Assembly (NCBI GenBank): GCA_037179385.1
Contig: CM074195.1
Location: forward strand, 9,067,787-9,131,786
Direction of reading: 5' to 3'
Length of the DNA: 64,000 nt
Source: Holothuria scabra
Lineage: Eukaryota > Echinodermata > Holothuroidea > Aspidochirotida > Holothuriidae
Position numbers and translations under genes: made by a program. The notes beneath the pieces are model-generated. The model was given only the letters and a program-made list of their open reading frames with translations, did not search any database and was not told where the DNA came from. Position 1 is the first letter of the stretch. Every line of letters begins with the position of its first letter. Below are positions 44,901 through 56,020 of this stretch, one piece after another.

Positions 44901-47900
44901 ATGCCTTCAATCGGAAAGCAGCCTAGAAATGCGCAACTTATTTTCACTTGGAAGCTAGGATTTCCAAACGTTATACCAAAGGATAAACTCTCATTTTGAT
45001 GTATCGGGACACTTCTCGGGCATTCAGAAGTATCATTATTGGCTAATAAAATATGTTGGCCCATAGAAAACATTGAAAACTGAAATTTCCCCTTCAATTT
45101 GAAATTTGTTCTGCATATAGTATCACGTTGTTTTAAAGCTGATATTTTCAATCTTAACACTTAGTGTAATTATTACCCCTTTTTCACCTTGCCTAGCTGG
45201 GAGCAGTTTGCCTTCGTAGTCAATTTTATTTTTAAAGTGAACCTCAACTAAAAAAGTCATATATTAAAGAGCATGAAAATGGATTCTAACAGTCCAACTC
45301 CTGTCTTATAAATTTTTGAAATTTATGCACCTAAAATTATTAAGCCCATTGCGCAATAATTTGCAACGTTTTTGTTGTACAACTTACATGAACTGCTTTG
45401 CATCCCTTTAAAATTAAAAATGTTTATATGACCTTTAACACTTTCTGTTTGCTTGCATAGTATGTATGACGCAGAAAGGGATGAATTATTACACGACCCC
45501 CATAAGAGTAGGATTGCTATAACACTTTGGTTCAAATTGCAGTAAATTTCAGAAAAACAAAAAAATAAAAAAACTGTAATTTTAGCAGACAAGTACAACA
45601 ATGACATGTCATAAATTATTGCGCACTGGAACATTTTAATTTGAGTGAACATACTTCAACATTTAGTATCTTGGCTCAAGAATGGCATATGAAGATGGAA
45701 GTTGGACTGTTAGAATTCATTTTTCATGCTGTTTAAAATATATTTTTGAATTTTTCCTCCGTCTGGTACTATCAAGAACTGCATTTGACGTGTGTTGTCA
45801 ACAAGAGCTGCAAACGGAGCCTTCCCTTTCCGTCCCTGTTAAGTTTAAGTTAATTTCATTTAATATAGCGCTCAGTACTACTCAATAAAACATTCACTGA
45901 CACTTCACAACCAGAACAAGCACGAGTAAAGAACAAAACCACAAACTAACAAAAGAAAGTTCAGTCAATTGAAAGTTCTAGTAAACAGATGCGTTTTAAG
46001 TTTAGATTTGTAAGAGTCGATAGATGAACAGTCCCTCACATTCTCCGGGAGGCTGTTCCATAATTTTGGACCGGCGACACTGAAAGATCTGTCACAAAAG
46101 TTGAAGGTTTGCCGGATGAATGCCAGCAAGACTATTTACAGAGAGCAGAGCGCCTCCATTACTTGGTGCAGAGCTTCAAGAAAAACTTAGGATTTACACA
46201 GCACCCCCAATAGCCGAAAACGTCGTTCCCCTTGTGTTGCTGTATCCAGCCTTGAAAATGGATTTGCTTTCTGGAAGTTTTCAACATTTTTCAAAACAAA
46301 AATGGTCACGCATATCAAATGAATCGAGCAAATATTGGGGGTTAACAAGCCTTTATTCTTTTTCTATTGGGACTGAGTCCCCAGCCACTGGTTGGCCGAC
46401 TCTCCAAAATCTGAACTACTTTAATTGCACAAAGGGAACCGTGACCAGTGTGGGTGCTTTCACACTGTCTGCGCACCAAGGCAAAGCAAAGAGAATGAAA
46501 TATCTAATGAAAACCATTGTCAACTTTCAAGTTTTTCTTTCATGTGTGAGGCATATTCACTACTCTCTCCGAAAACGATGTTAACAGAGACATTGGCTTA
46601 CTTCACAGTAATGGCCAAGAAAGTGAACATAATATTCGCCTTCACCGGATAATTGATTAGTCAGTTAGATGGAATTAAACGACACACCACCAACAATTTG
46701 TAGTAAATAGTTTCTTCTAGAAATAAAACGGTTCAAGTCCACCCCTTCAGCCGTTTTAAATGAAAGGCGGAAAATACAGTGAGCATATTCTGCACCCACC
46801 AGCCTACAGGTGGAATCCCCTTCACCAAGATGGTTATTTGCAAGCGATGCGTGGAAATGGTGAAAATGTTGTTGTTTAGTGTCAATGAAGCTACATCTAG
46901 AACTCAGTAGTAAATTTCAGGAGATGTAGACCTGAGATAAAAATGTCCAGAGGAAAAAAAAAACTGTTTCATTTGTATGAAAAGTCCGTACATCTGTCCA
47001 ATTTGTGGGATTACTTCGGGTTCGAAAATCTGAGCGAGATTCGTGTCTAAGCACACATAATGAAACACAAATCCGAAAAAGGGGTGGACACTTCTTCTGA
47101 CACCGTGTCAACCCCCCCCCCCTTCCCCCTCCCCTCGACACATTCAGCTTAAGAGTCAACTTCTGAATATAACAACACCTATTCACAAATTTGTGGATTC
47201 GCCATTGTGATTTGCGATCAAAGGCAAACTTCTAACACATTCACCAGTACAATTTTTTTGACACTCCAACTCCCGGCAACAGCCTATCCACTGAAAAGCC
47301 CACTGGAAACAATTGTCCCTGAGATGTGTTACTGTGAATCAGGTTTAATGTTTGTGTGACGCAGTTTGGTATTTTGGTGAAAAGTACAATCTAAACTTCC
47401 AATTATTTTTGACATGTCAGCGCCCGCAACAGCCTTTACTCTGAAGCCTACTACAGTGATTGACCCTGAGAGGCGTTACAGTTATGAATGGGTTATACAC
47501 TGTAAAAAAGTGCTGTCAACTCATTGACAGCACTTTTTATGTATTCTTTTTGTATTTCTTTATTTTTTCCTCTGTAATTGTACAAAAATTCTGTAACATT
47601 ACAGACATTTTTTACAGTGTATTTGGGTGAGGTAATTAGGTATCTTGGTGGAAAGCGTTTTACAAAACCGAATGTAAAATTATTAAGATATGAAATTTTG
47701 GGAGAATGGAGCACTTATAACAAATTTAGTTAACTTGATGGAAGTATTTTGAATTCATGCATAAAGGAAGTATGTAGACACTAAGAGGCCTACACAGATG
47801 TAATTCTTCATCCTCATCTTTACATTTCTTCAAATAGGAATTGTCCTACATGAAGTAATTTCAATTTTATGTTAAAAGTAAGAGAATTGAAGACGATTTA

Positions 47901-47934
47901 AAAAAACTAGGTTTTATGGTAATAATTTAAGGCT

Positions 47935-48033
<99 letters not shown>

Positions 48034-48180
48034 CCCTTTATCTCAATAAAGATTGAGACAAAGTATAAACTACACAGATTAAAAGATTTTGTCTTTCTTT
48101 TTCAACAGGAAGCATTTGACATCTTTTCCGACATCATCTTGACACAAATAGAAACGATATTAGACTGTTACTCTCAATAA
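41933..48180 (+). CDS. Two-exon gene model for a small secreted protein
   Basis: Exon 1 (41933-42211, 93 codons) starts MSNFRTQRLACILVFCLLAL, a good signal peptide. An acidic stretch, a basic proline-rich segment (RPPRPKPRPTEGDG), a Gly/Ser linker and acidic repeats (SGPDDGSEETEGGSS) follow, then IIVGGPLDK and a consensus GTAAGT donor in phase 0. Exon 2 (48109-48180; acceptor TCTTTTTCAACAG) encodes EAFDIFSDIILTQIETILDC plus YSQ and a TAA, an amphipathic helix with one Cys. The product would be about 116 residues, secreted. I do not recognise the family. The intron is 5.9 kb and full of MITEs; other exons may lie in it, so the join of these two is inferred from phase and splice strength only. 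An AATAAA at about 48984 could serve as polyadenylation signal. Confidence 0.5.
42285..42605. mobile_element. MITE-like repeat rich in ACTGGGC/GCCCAGT
   Basis: CCCATTTGGGCCCCTACTGG near the left edge and, read inward from the right, GCCCAGTTGTGCCCCGACTG are inverted relatives. The interior repeats CAGCTGGGCT and its complement many times, so the strand could fold into several hairpins. It lies inside the intron of the secreted-protein gene. Confidence 0.5.
42884..42980 (+). repeat. tRNA-derived SINE fragment
   Basis: A box GTGGTACAGTGGTAACG (from about 42910) and B box GTGAGTTCAAGTCCC (from about 42952) have tRNA-like spacing. The A-box lead-in, GGAGCAAGTGGTAC, is duplicated in tandem (42885 and 42903). 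Confidence 0.65.
43042..43274. mobile_element. piggyBac-like MITE, copy 1
   Basis: It begins CCCTTTATCGTCGTG and ends CAACGGTAAAGGG, an inverted pair, flanked by CTAA on the left and TTAA on the right (one mismatch from a TTAA duplication). CCC-starting ends with TTAA flanks fit the piggyBac superfamily. It is notably GC-rich against its surroundings. Compared with copy 2 it carries a 15-bp tandem duplication (CGCCTCGGGCAGCC region). GGGTCCAAAAGGACCC near the right end is a perfect palindrome. Confidence 0.65.
43378..43572. mobile_element. piggyBac-like MITE, copy 2, right end missing
   Basis: It begins CCCTTTACCGTTGTG directly after TTAA (43374-43377) and is nearly identical to copy 1 for about 195 bp, up to GCATGGGTCCAA, where it stops short of the right inverted repeat. 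The two copies lie about 100 bp apart in the same orientation. Confidence 0.65.
43676..44078. mobile_element. MITE family B, copy 2, with clear terminal inverted repeats
   Basis: The left end CCAGGTCACACAACAGCGAT and the right end (inward) CCAGGTCACACTACTGCGAT are inverted repeats extending through ATCGGAT. Inside, two GACGTCAC sites flank a stem of CAGCTTTTATCGGATACGCG and its partner. Outside, TTCCTTAA and TTCCTACA (two bases from each tip) could be an imperfect 8-bp target-site duplication. Confidence 0.7.
44105..44290 (+). repeat. Dispersed repeat family C, copy 2 (diverged)
   Basis: AACCAAAACACTCTCAG, ATGTGATATGAG, GATGTCAATGAAATAGCTGA and GCCAAGTATGAA align in order with the copies at 7676 and 57731. 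It directly follows a family B element, as it does at 57604. Confidence 0.5.
44291..45229. other. Intronic; nothing recognised
   Basis: Intron sequence of the secreted-protein model. A 96-codon minus-strand frame at 44870-45160 has no splice or homology support. Confidence 0.4.
45230..45365 (+). repeat. Dispersed repeat family F, copy 2
   Basis: It shares AGCATGAAAATGGATTCTA, ACAGTCCAACTCCTGTC and TTGCGCAATAATTTGCAAC with family F. It faces the inverted copy at 45600, so the pair could fold back or represent the two ends of one element. Confidence 0.6.
45600..45756 (-). repeat. Dispersed repeat family F, copy 3 (inverted)
   Basis: Read on the minus strand it gives AACAGCATGAAAAATG, AATTCTAACAGTCCAACTTC, TTGAGCCAAGATACTAAAT, TTGAAGTATGTTCACTCAAA and GCGCAATAATTTATG, matching copy 1 at 39400 closely. 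Confidence 0.65.
45850..46130. repeat. Probable dispersed retroelement-derived repeat
   Basis: The sequence from TATAGCGCTCAGTACTACTC through GATGCGTTTTAAGTTTAGA, GGAGGCTGTTCCATAATTTT and CGGCGACACTGAAAGATCTG resembles, from memory, a widespread animal interspersed repeat near the 3' parts of retroelements. No second copy lies in this window, so the call is tentative. Confidence 0.3.
46131..47495. other. Intronic; no exon supported
   Basis: A 154-codon plus-strand frame (46120-46584) has no ATG-associated features, splice sites or recognisable motifs and is not called. A C run of about 11 lies near 47112-47122. Confidence 0.35.
47496..47621. mobile_element. 126-bp MITE with TACACTGTAAAAAA ends
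   Basis: TACACTGTAAAAAA at the left and TTTTTTACAGTGTA at the right are perfect inverted repeats of 14 bp. Just inside the left end, AAGTGCTGTCAA and TTGACAGCACTT form a second hairpin. Both ends carry TA, consistent with a TA-targeting (mariner-like) non-autonomous element. Confidence 0.75.
47938..48033. repeat. (TA)n microsatellite
   Basis: About 96 bp of alternating TA with one TATG interruption near 48026, ending 75 bp upstream of the second exon of the secreted-protein model. Confidence 0.97.
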
Positions 48181-49489
48181 TGAGGAAAGACTTTATGTGA
48201 TCATCCAGAATATGGCGAAGCTGAAAAACAATGGTTTATATAAAAGGTAGTACATATCTCTGTTCATGGCGAAAATCAACCTGACGCGGAAAAAAAATCA
48301 GTATCCTGTTCAATGATATGCTGACACAATACAATTATTTTACTACTGCGTCTCAATGTATTACGTGTACCAGAGATACAAAGAGCCTTGAAGAAATATT
48401 GCCATTCGGCAGTTCGGTAATTGCTAAAATAATCCATGAAAGTCGACAAAATCATATTATTTCCTGTTGGGGTTTTCAAAATTTGTGGAAAAAATATCGC
48501 TCACCCAGTTTAGGGACTGTTGAATATTATGTATTACTTTATTTAAAGGTGAGAAGACATTGGAATGATGTAAGGTAATGTTGCCGTTTGACTCTTCTTT
48601 CACATGACGTCATAATTGGATAGCCACGCCCACTGCAACAAAAAAAAAAAACAGTCATCATCGTGGTCAGCTGCTTCTCCAGCTAGCTATTTTCACTGCA
48701 ATAGCTTTTGTCTGGCAAGAGAGGGCAGGACTTAATACGTCAGTGAAGGCAACTTACAAACGTAGTATGGGATATACATATTCATAGGTGGTGATCTCGC
48801 GGGACAGGAGGAAATGTCCCCCAATATTTGCGAGATCACTTATTGACTTTAATGTCTCGCACATTAGCTATTCTTTTGAAAATGCGGTTATGTTTCCCCA
48901 CAATCGAGGCTCAGTCGCGGCCCGTGATAACAGTGATGTTCACAAATGTTCAAAAATGTCAACATGCAAAATATTTTTGTCTTGAAATAAAAAAAAAATT
49001 GTAGAAACCAACTGGATCTAAAAATTGAAATGTGGATTCGGCGACATCATATCTCATTCATGTTTTCATACTCTTCCGTTCATTAAGTATAATTATGCTA
49101 GCATATGTCGGCCAAGGATTTACATCGCAATTACACTGTTACCAAGTGAATGTTATCCCTATCTTTTTTAAGTGACAGTGCCAATCATATTTAAGTACGA
49201 GTCAATCCAAACAGAGTTGAATGTCGATAAAAACACTATGCATGTAACCACTGTATTGAAAAACCGCTTGGGTTAATTTGTTACACGAGTCAGAAAGGAA
49301 CCGACGAAAATAGTCGTGACCAAAATAACGTTAACTTTAATCCAATAGGGGTTACAATGTCGTCCAAAATGTCAGTTAAGTCCCTTCTTAACCCAAATGT
49401 TTTTAGAGTGTGTGCTCTGGAGTGAATTTTACATTGTCCTAATAAGCAAGTTCAGAATTACCTTGTGCTACTGTTTTTTTCGGTGCAAT
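48181..49489. other. 3' region of the secreted-protein gene and intergenic; no further gene
   Basis: It probably includes the 3' untranslated region. Overlapping frames at 48276-48578 on both strands look random. At 48787-48830 a GGACAGGAGGAAATGTCCCC segment resembles the G-tract repeats at 49500 and 61000. Confidence 0.4.
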
Positions 49490-49570
49490 GCGTGGGCGTT
49501 GATTTGGGGGGGGGGGGGGTCAGGGGGACATGTCCCCCACTTTTTTGAGTGGAGGCCTGGAGGGGACAAT
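49490..49570. repeat. G-tract repeat with GGGGGACATGTCCCCC palindrome
   Basis: GCGTTGATTTGGGG leads into a G run of about 15, then GGGGGACATGTCCCCCAC. Related sequence occurs at 48800 and at 61000. Confidence 0.6.
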
Positions 49571-49599
49571 GTTTAAATTAAGTTCTTAAAATTACATGT

Positions 49600-49760
49600 C
49601 CATGTAAATCCAAGCAGTAACTACCTCCTGGTAAATGTTACATTTGAGGAGAAAATACTGTCACATGTTTCTCAAGAGCCAATCATAAAACAGGACAGTT
49701 TTGTGCACTTCTAGTTGGGTTGACTGCATTTCTCCTTCAAGTACAATAATTCCTTTTAAT
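49600..49760 (+). repeat. Dispersed repeat family E, copy 1
   Basis: It shares TTTGAGGAGAAAATACTGTC, ACATGTTTCTCAAGAGCCAA, AACAGGACA and AGTTGGGTTGACTGCATTTC with the copies at 54560 and 56530, in the same order. Confidence 0.65.
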
Positions 49761-52557
49761 AAGTCGTACTCTGTATTTGAATATTTAAATGATAAAGCAA
49801 AAATTATAATAAAAAATGAAACAATAAAAGAGAGAAACTGAAGTATGTTTCAAAAGGTGCCTAATGTAGCACAATTTTCATTCCAGTCTTTTTCAAAATG
49901 CAAGCCTTTTTCAAATTTGGACACCCCTCCCCTTAGATCACTCTCCCAGGATATCAATCACTCAAACTGTCTTTTCCTTTAATTATACTTATATTGTAGC
50001 CCCGCTTGCCTTGTGGTGAAAAAAATAAAAAGATATAATGAGGAAACACACGAAAAAGGAAATCCAGTGGTTGTGAAAAAAGAACTTGCAGGTGGAAACG
50101 AGAAATTTGGTTCAATTGCATGGAGTCCACTTTCTTTGTGTGCTTTTCTTATTTTTTTTTTTTTTTTTTTTTGTTATTTCTTTCGTTTTGTTTTTTGTTT
50201 TGTATTTATATGGGCATCCAAACAGACTGAAACTGGCCTGACGGCACCTCCTCCCATTTGAAAAAAAAACGTCCGGTCATAATTTTGGACCTTAACACCC
50301 ACTTTCCCCTCCCTCAAACCCCTACTTTCGGTCTAAGTTTCGTGGTAGCCCAACACTTGAAGGGTGCATTTATTATTTTGATAATCATCCTTAAAAAACC
50401 CATGTTTTGACGGTCAAAGGTTCATATTCCTGAGCTTACCAAGGTTTCCTTGACCCCACCGAGTAGGACAACCCCTTCCGTCACACGAGACAGACATTAT
50501 GGAGCCATGTGCGCTGGTATAAGGTCCTAGTTTCTCCAAAATTGTCGCAAATCACCCTTGCTGAAAATGAAGTATACTTGAAAAGTTTTTTTGCCAGGAT
50601 GCAGATTCATTTCATTAATTATGAAGTACGGTAATACCATTAACGCTTTATAATTTAATGGAGTGGTGGTCAGTGCTAAATAGTAAAAGTTAGATATAAG
50701 CAAAAAGCAGCGAGTGTAAATCCTACGGTGTGTGCAGTGACGTAACAAGGGTGAAAGGTTGTTTACAGTGTGGAGGCAAAGCTGCTCGACATGTGATCCC
50801 CCCCCCCCCCCCGACCAGAGACCCGAAATGAAAGTCCGTTCTATCAACCCTTGTGGCTCAGTACTCAGATAGTTGTGTTAGTCAGAGGGGGAGAAGTGGA
50901 CAAACTGCCCAGGAGAAAAATCAGGGCAAAACCGGAACCAATTAAACAGTGAAAGATGAAACAGGGAACTGGATGAAACAACGAAAAAAGACAATAGAGG
51001 GAGGAAGAAAAGGATAAAGAGAGAGGAGAGAAGATCATGAGAATAAAAGTTACTTGAAAGGAACAAGATGCTTTGAAGAGAAGGATGGCGAAATAGATAC
51101 TGCTTTTTGAATGCATAAAGAAGTGCACCAAGGAATGGATTTTCATAAGTTATCAAACTGAATTCTTTAAAATCTAATTGCAATTTAGTAAAATAGTTTG
51201 TAGATTATGCAATCAAGCTCATCTCGCAATGATTAGCTTACTTAAATAGCCTAATATAACACTGAAACTGGTACTTTCTGATGTCTTTCCAATTTGCTCA
51301 TTTTATTGAAGTTAAAGCCTTATTGCCAGCTTAACATGACAACTGCTTAGATTCTACTTACGAGTGTGGGAAATACCATTTCGACTGCCTGTATACACTC
51401 CATGGAACTTACGTAATTCGCGCTCTGATTGGATAGTTTTTCGGGCAGAGAATCTAGACTAAACCCTCCCCCACCACCCATTATCTCTTAGTTCCCCCAA
51501 AATTTCAATATCCACGTCTGATAAGTGCAAGCGATTTTCAATCTAGCAGAGGGATTTGTTTTCTTTATGCTCCCCTATGGAAGATTAACAAAACTGCATT
51601 TAACAGGACTTAAGTTTGTTTCGAGGATTCTGTACAGGCTCTCTGTTCCAATATTTTGCTGGGGGTGGGGTGGGGGCAAGGGGGAACGATGCCTTACGTT
51701 GCAGTTAAAACAAAAGTTAAATTGATTGAACATGTCAAGGTGAAAGATGTCTTATAAAAGCAACTTCGGTAATTCGTTTTGGTGGCTATGCACATGCGCA
51801 CATCCTCCAAATCGTCGGGATAAACAAACGGATCCCGCACCTACAACATGACGGTATTCCAAACTTTTAGTAAACATGAAAATTTCGTGAAATCATTCTT
51901 TCTTAATTCATCCATAACATAAGGAGGGGTCTAAAGTGTTGCTTAGTGCACAGGCGCAGTGGATTGTGACTAAGTTGTCTTTTTTGTAAAAACTTGCGTT
52001 TGAATCTGCAGTTAAGTAGGACTAAAACCCCTATTTTCGTTCCGTTGACTATACCCTTAGTGCTGTATGAACGTACTGACGTGCTGAGCTCGGTTTGTAA
52101 ATCGTATCCCACGCTATGCCCCACTAATCTACGCGGCAACCGAATTACCGAACTCTGATATTTTCTTGAAGTATATTATAAAAAAAAAATCCTCGGTACT
52201 GCTTTTGAAGTACCCCGAAATATTTCTGAGGTAAAACAATTTAAAAAGGTACAAAGGATGTGCACATTTTCACTGGTTTAGACAGTAATTGAACACCAAA
52301 TGCCAGGACAGTGCACAGTACAGGGACTGAACCACGGACTTCCTTTACATGGACACGGACTTCCTTTACATATCTGCATATACTGCACGTTAGATTGTCG
52401 CTGCCGTACGTTTGATTATGGGCGTAGCAAGATGGCTGTCAGCTATGGTTCTGTGTGAAGTTTAGACTGACTCAAGTAAATGAGAGCTTTAGCAAGAAAC
52501 TTGATTTTTTTTTTTTTGAAATAATACAAGGTAAGATCAGAATCTCTACAGGTATTT
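49761..52557. other. Intergenic; no gene called
   Basis: A T run of about 19 lies at 50153-50172 and a C run of about 16 near 50797-50812. The minus-strand frames at 50865-51183 are low-complexity Ser/Leu/Phe translations of a purine-rich strand. A 17-bp tandem duplication (ACGGACTTCCTTTACAT) lies at about 52336-52370, next to a B-box-like GGTTCAGTCCC on the minus strand, possibly a SINE remnant. Confidence 0.45.
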
Positions 52558-52697
52558 CAGAGGCCGCGGTGCGGGGGCTAGCCTAATCATCGAAGCGGCC
52601 CAATATGTCCAATAAAATAAATGCAGTTTGAGGCGGCCCAAAATGCCCACAGCACAAAAACTGCGAGGGCTGAAGCCCCCCGTCTCCGCGGTCTGTG
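52558..52697. repeat. Dispersed repeat family G, copy 1
   Basis: It is bounded by GGCCGCGG and CCGCGG. GGGGGCTAGCCTAATCAT, CCAATATGTCCAATAAAAT, GGCGGCCCAAAATGCC and GAGGGCTGAAGCC correspond in order to blocks in the copy at 56912. Confidence 0.6.
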
Positions 52698-54559
52698 TAT
52701 TTCAGGAAAATGATATTGCTCCTCGTTCATTTTTAACTTTTGTTTAAAATTTAACAGCGTGGTGGTCAAATCATACAAATTATAACTTCGTGGCTGTCAT
52801 CTTGGTGCGTCTTTTTGGTCCCAGTCTGTGACGACAATTATCTACGGAATGTAACGTACGCGTTACATGCTCTGTCCATGTATATAGGAAGTCCGTGGGC
52901 TGAACATACAGCTCCACAACAAATAAGCAATTGTACAACCGTGCAACCATGTACTGTCTACATGAATTTCAAACCTTCATATTCAGTTAAATTGAAGGGA
53001 TGAAGATACATTTTAGTGTACAACCATCCATGATACAAGTTAGCAAGGAAATTGAAGACTAAAAGGTTATAGACCCGAGTTATGGTGCACTGAAATCAGA
53101 CCATCACTTGCTGTCCTGGATTCGTCTATAGGGACAATGCACCCCTCCCCTCTCATTTGAAAAACTCTCTTAAATCGTTGGATTTAGAATATTGGCATTT
53201 AAATGTAAAAGGTTAGAATGAGTGACCAATTGGACGTTTGATTGGTCACTAATTCCGAACGATTAGATTTATTTTTGAAACTATAGGACTTGTTTTGTAT
53301 ATATTTTTTTTTTGAATTTAGAGAGTAACCTGCAAGGAATCTTTATTCGGAATTGGCTCGTATCAATCATCATGGCACAATATAGTTGTTTCATATTTAT
53401 TGAATTCGTGTAGAAAAACTCCTTGAATCAGAATTAATATTCTCTTTTTATTTAAACAAAACACTATGAAATTCACTTTGCTTAGTGAATTAAGTCATGA
53501 GTATGGCTTTAGAAACCTTTGACAATAAGCTTCGAGGACTGCTTTCTACGCGCTTTAAATATCAGCCCTTTTGAGAGGTTCTTATCAAGTAAAGATACGA
53601 AGATGACTCTCCTTCTAGTTTTCCTATTCCTTAGCAGGGAGCTTTTAGTTGAATAACAACCAACTCCCCGATCCTCTCTAATGGTCCAGCAGAAGAGGGC
53701 AAAAAAATGAGGGTAGATTTCACGGTTGAGGAGTTGTATGTATTAACAGAATTCTACTTAATCGGTACTGTAACAATGATAGGTGAACTGAACTTAATTT
53801 TACCTCTTGAGTACGTTTTAAGTCTCAATCCCCCCCACAACTTAACGGGATGGACGTCGGATTATAAAGCCGTATGATGAATTTGTTGTGAAGAAGAATC
53901 AAACTGAAAACAAATTGTGCAGATTGTGAAGTCTGTATTATCACGAACCTTGAAGAGGCTTTGCCAACAGAATCCGGATGAAAACAGGTGTTTTGTTAAA
54001 AAGTGAAAGACGCAAGTTGGCACTTGGTAATGTCAGATGCCCAATAACACTTCATTAAAAGAGTAGAAAGGGACAAGTATAGGTGTAATTGCCTTTTAAG
54101 CCGAGGATCATAGAAGCTTAGAAGACAGTTTAGGACCACAGCCTACGGGTGGGACAGAGATACATACCTCAATATTTTTGGATGAGGTCCAAAAGACCGT
54201 CTTAGGTCCACTGGAGGATTTCAGGAGCAAAGCACGTGTGGTAATATACAGAACGAAATTCCCCAGTTCTCGGAATATTTGAACATATCTATGATCTCAT
54301 ATTTTTCTTCTAATCTCTCTTGAAAGTATCTTTAATGATATTTCAAGACTTGAACATGCACATCACTCTTGAAAAACTATAGTCAAATTAACCACTTATG
54401 TAATCAATTATGCACCGATCCAATCTATGGTCAAACTATTGACCTCAACTTTGGTCCAGATTTACTAATTTATAGTCAAATCTAATCATTAATTGGTAAA
54501 TTTTTGAACATTAGTTTGAGGCAGTGCATAGTTGACCAAAGTGTTTTAAGAGTGTGTCC
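52698..54559. other. Intergenic; nothing recognised
   Basis: AT-rich sequence; the 62-codon frame at 52815-53003 has no supporting features. Confidence 0.5.
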
Positions 54560-54725
54560 CAAAAATTACTTATCCAGGTTAATATAGAAGTGACTGCCAG
54601 TTTTTCTTGCAATTGGGGAGAAATATTGTCACGTGACTCTCAATAGCCATTCCTTAAACAGGATATAGGGCCTAGTCTTCTATACATATTCAAGTTGGGG
54701 AATTGCATTTCCCTTTAAATGTACA
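54560..54725 (+). repeat. Dispersed repeat family E, copy 2
   Basis: GGAGAAATATTGTCACGTGA, CTCTCAATAGCCATTCC, AACAGGATA and CAAGTTGGGGAATTGCATTT align with the copies at 49600 and 56530. Confidence 0.65.
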
Positions 54726-54734
54726 TGTCCTTAC

Positions 54735-55310
54735 CCACCCCCATCCCCCCACCCCCACCCCCCCCCCAAAAAAAAACATGCCAAACCAAGAAGCCACTAT
54801 GAAAGCTTCCCACCTAAACATATTTTGGAATTTTCCTTGAGTTTTAATAGATTGGTATACATCAATATCAAACAGGAGTTGTCAGCTTCTATATGACACC
54901 TGCCTTGATTATAAAAAATACGATCTCACCCCCCCCCTAAAGAAAAAAAAAAAAAAAACATGCCAAACCAAGGAGCCACTATGAAAGCTTCCTACCTAAA
55001 CATATTTTGGAATGTCCCTTGAGTTTCAATAGATTGTCATTCATCAATATTCGAACTGGAGTTGTCAGCTTCTATATGACACCTGTCTCGATTAAAAAAA
55101 TACGATCTCACCACCCCCCCCCCCCCAAAAAAGAAAAAAAAAACATGCCAAACCAAGAAGCCACTATGCAAGCTTCCTACCTAAACATATTTTGGAATGT
55201 CCCTTGAGCTTTAATAGATTGGTATTTATCAATATCAAACAGGAGTTGTCAGCTTCTATATGACACCTATCTCGATTACAAAAATACAATCTCACCATAA
55301 CTGTTTAACA
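54735..55310. repeat. Tandem repeat of about 183 bp, three units
   Basis: Units start with a C run, an A run and CATGCCAAACCAAG at 54777, 54959 and 55144. Each continues with GCCACTATGAAAGCTTCC, TAAACATATTTTGGAAT, GGAGTTGTCAGCTTCTATAT and TACGATCTCACC. Units are highly similar to one another; the homopolymer junctions vary in length. Confidence 0.92.
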
Positions 55311-55796
55311 TAGACCTTTAATAACACCTCTGTGCTTGCACAAATGTGTCCTCATTTACAGTTATTGTAAGCTCAAACGCTGCTTTTGAATATATTTATC
55401 ATTGCCCAAAACTATGCAAGTTACCGGTCCGAGGTGTTAGTTGGGTGTGTTCGTCACGCTTCGTTCAAATTGCCAAGAAGAGATACCACTAGTCTTACAA
55501 AACGAGGGGAATTCCACTTTGAAACAGTATTATCACACGAGAATCATGTGATGACGTAACTACATAATCTGTGCTCATAGTTTTGGTTTTTAGGTTCACA
55601 AGTACGTATGAAGGAAACCCAAACCATATAGGCAGAGAGGTTTTATTCCTGGGGAAGGGGATGGAAGAGACCACACAACCATTGCCCTCAGTTTCACGAC
55701 TTGCGTCCGTCAGTGTCATCTTGAAGTTTGTCTAAGTTTGTCTTGAAGTTTTCGTTAAAGGATCCACTTAAGTTGGTCTCCAGTCACACCCCCCAA
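55311..55796. other. Intergenic; nothing recognised
   Basis: No supported exon or repeat. Confidence 0.5.
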
Positions 55797-56020
55797 CTCT
55801 CAAAAAATCAAACGCCAACTGAGTTTTTTCGTGAGGTCACACCGCCTTTTATTTTTTATTGATAAATCTGTCTATCGATGTGTCGTCACGGAATAATTAG
55901 CATAAATTTAACTTTCATAATCCTGTGTTACAACTCATATATTTACACAGGGTGGCATATTTTTTTTGGCTTTTTCCAACCAGGGATGGAGAAGACTTTT
56001 GCGAAAACCCACAAAGTTCT
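55797..56020 (+). repeat. MITE family B, copy 3
   Basis: Nearly identical to part of 57347-57567: AAAAAATCAAACGCC, ACTGAGTTTTTTCGTG, CCTTTTATTTTTTATTGATA, CTGTCTATCGATGTGTCGTC, CACGGAATAATTAGCAT and CCAACCAGGGATGGAG. The ends seen in copy 4 are missing. Confidence 0.75.

Noticed and set aside
46120..46584. 154-codon open frame in the intron of the secreted-protein model
   Set aside because: Long, but composition, lack of motifs and the retroelement-like sequence just before it argue against a gene. It could be a decayed retroelement part.
50865..51183. Hydrophobic, Ser-rich minus-strand frames
   Set aside because: They reflect a purine-rich plus strand, not a membrane protein.
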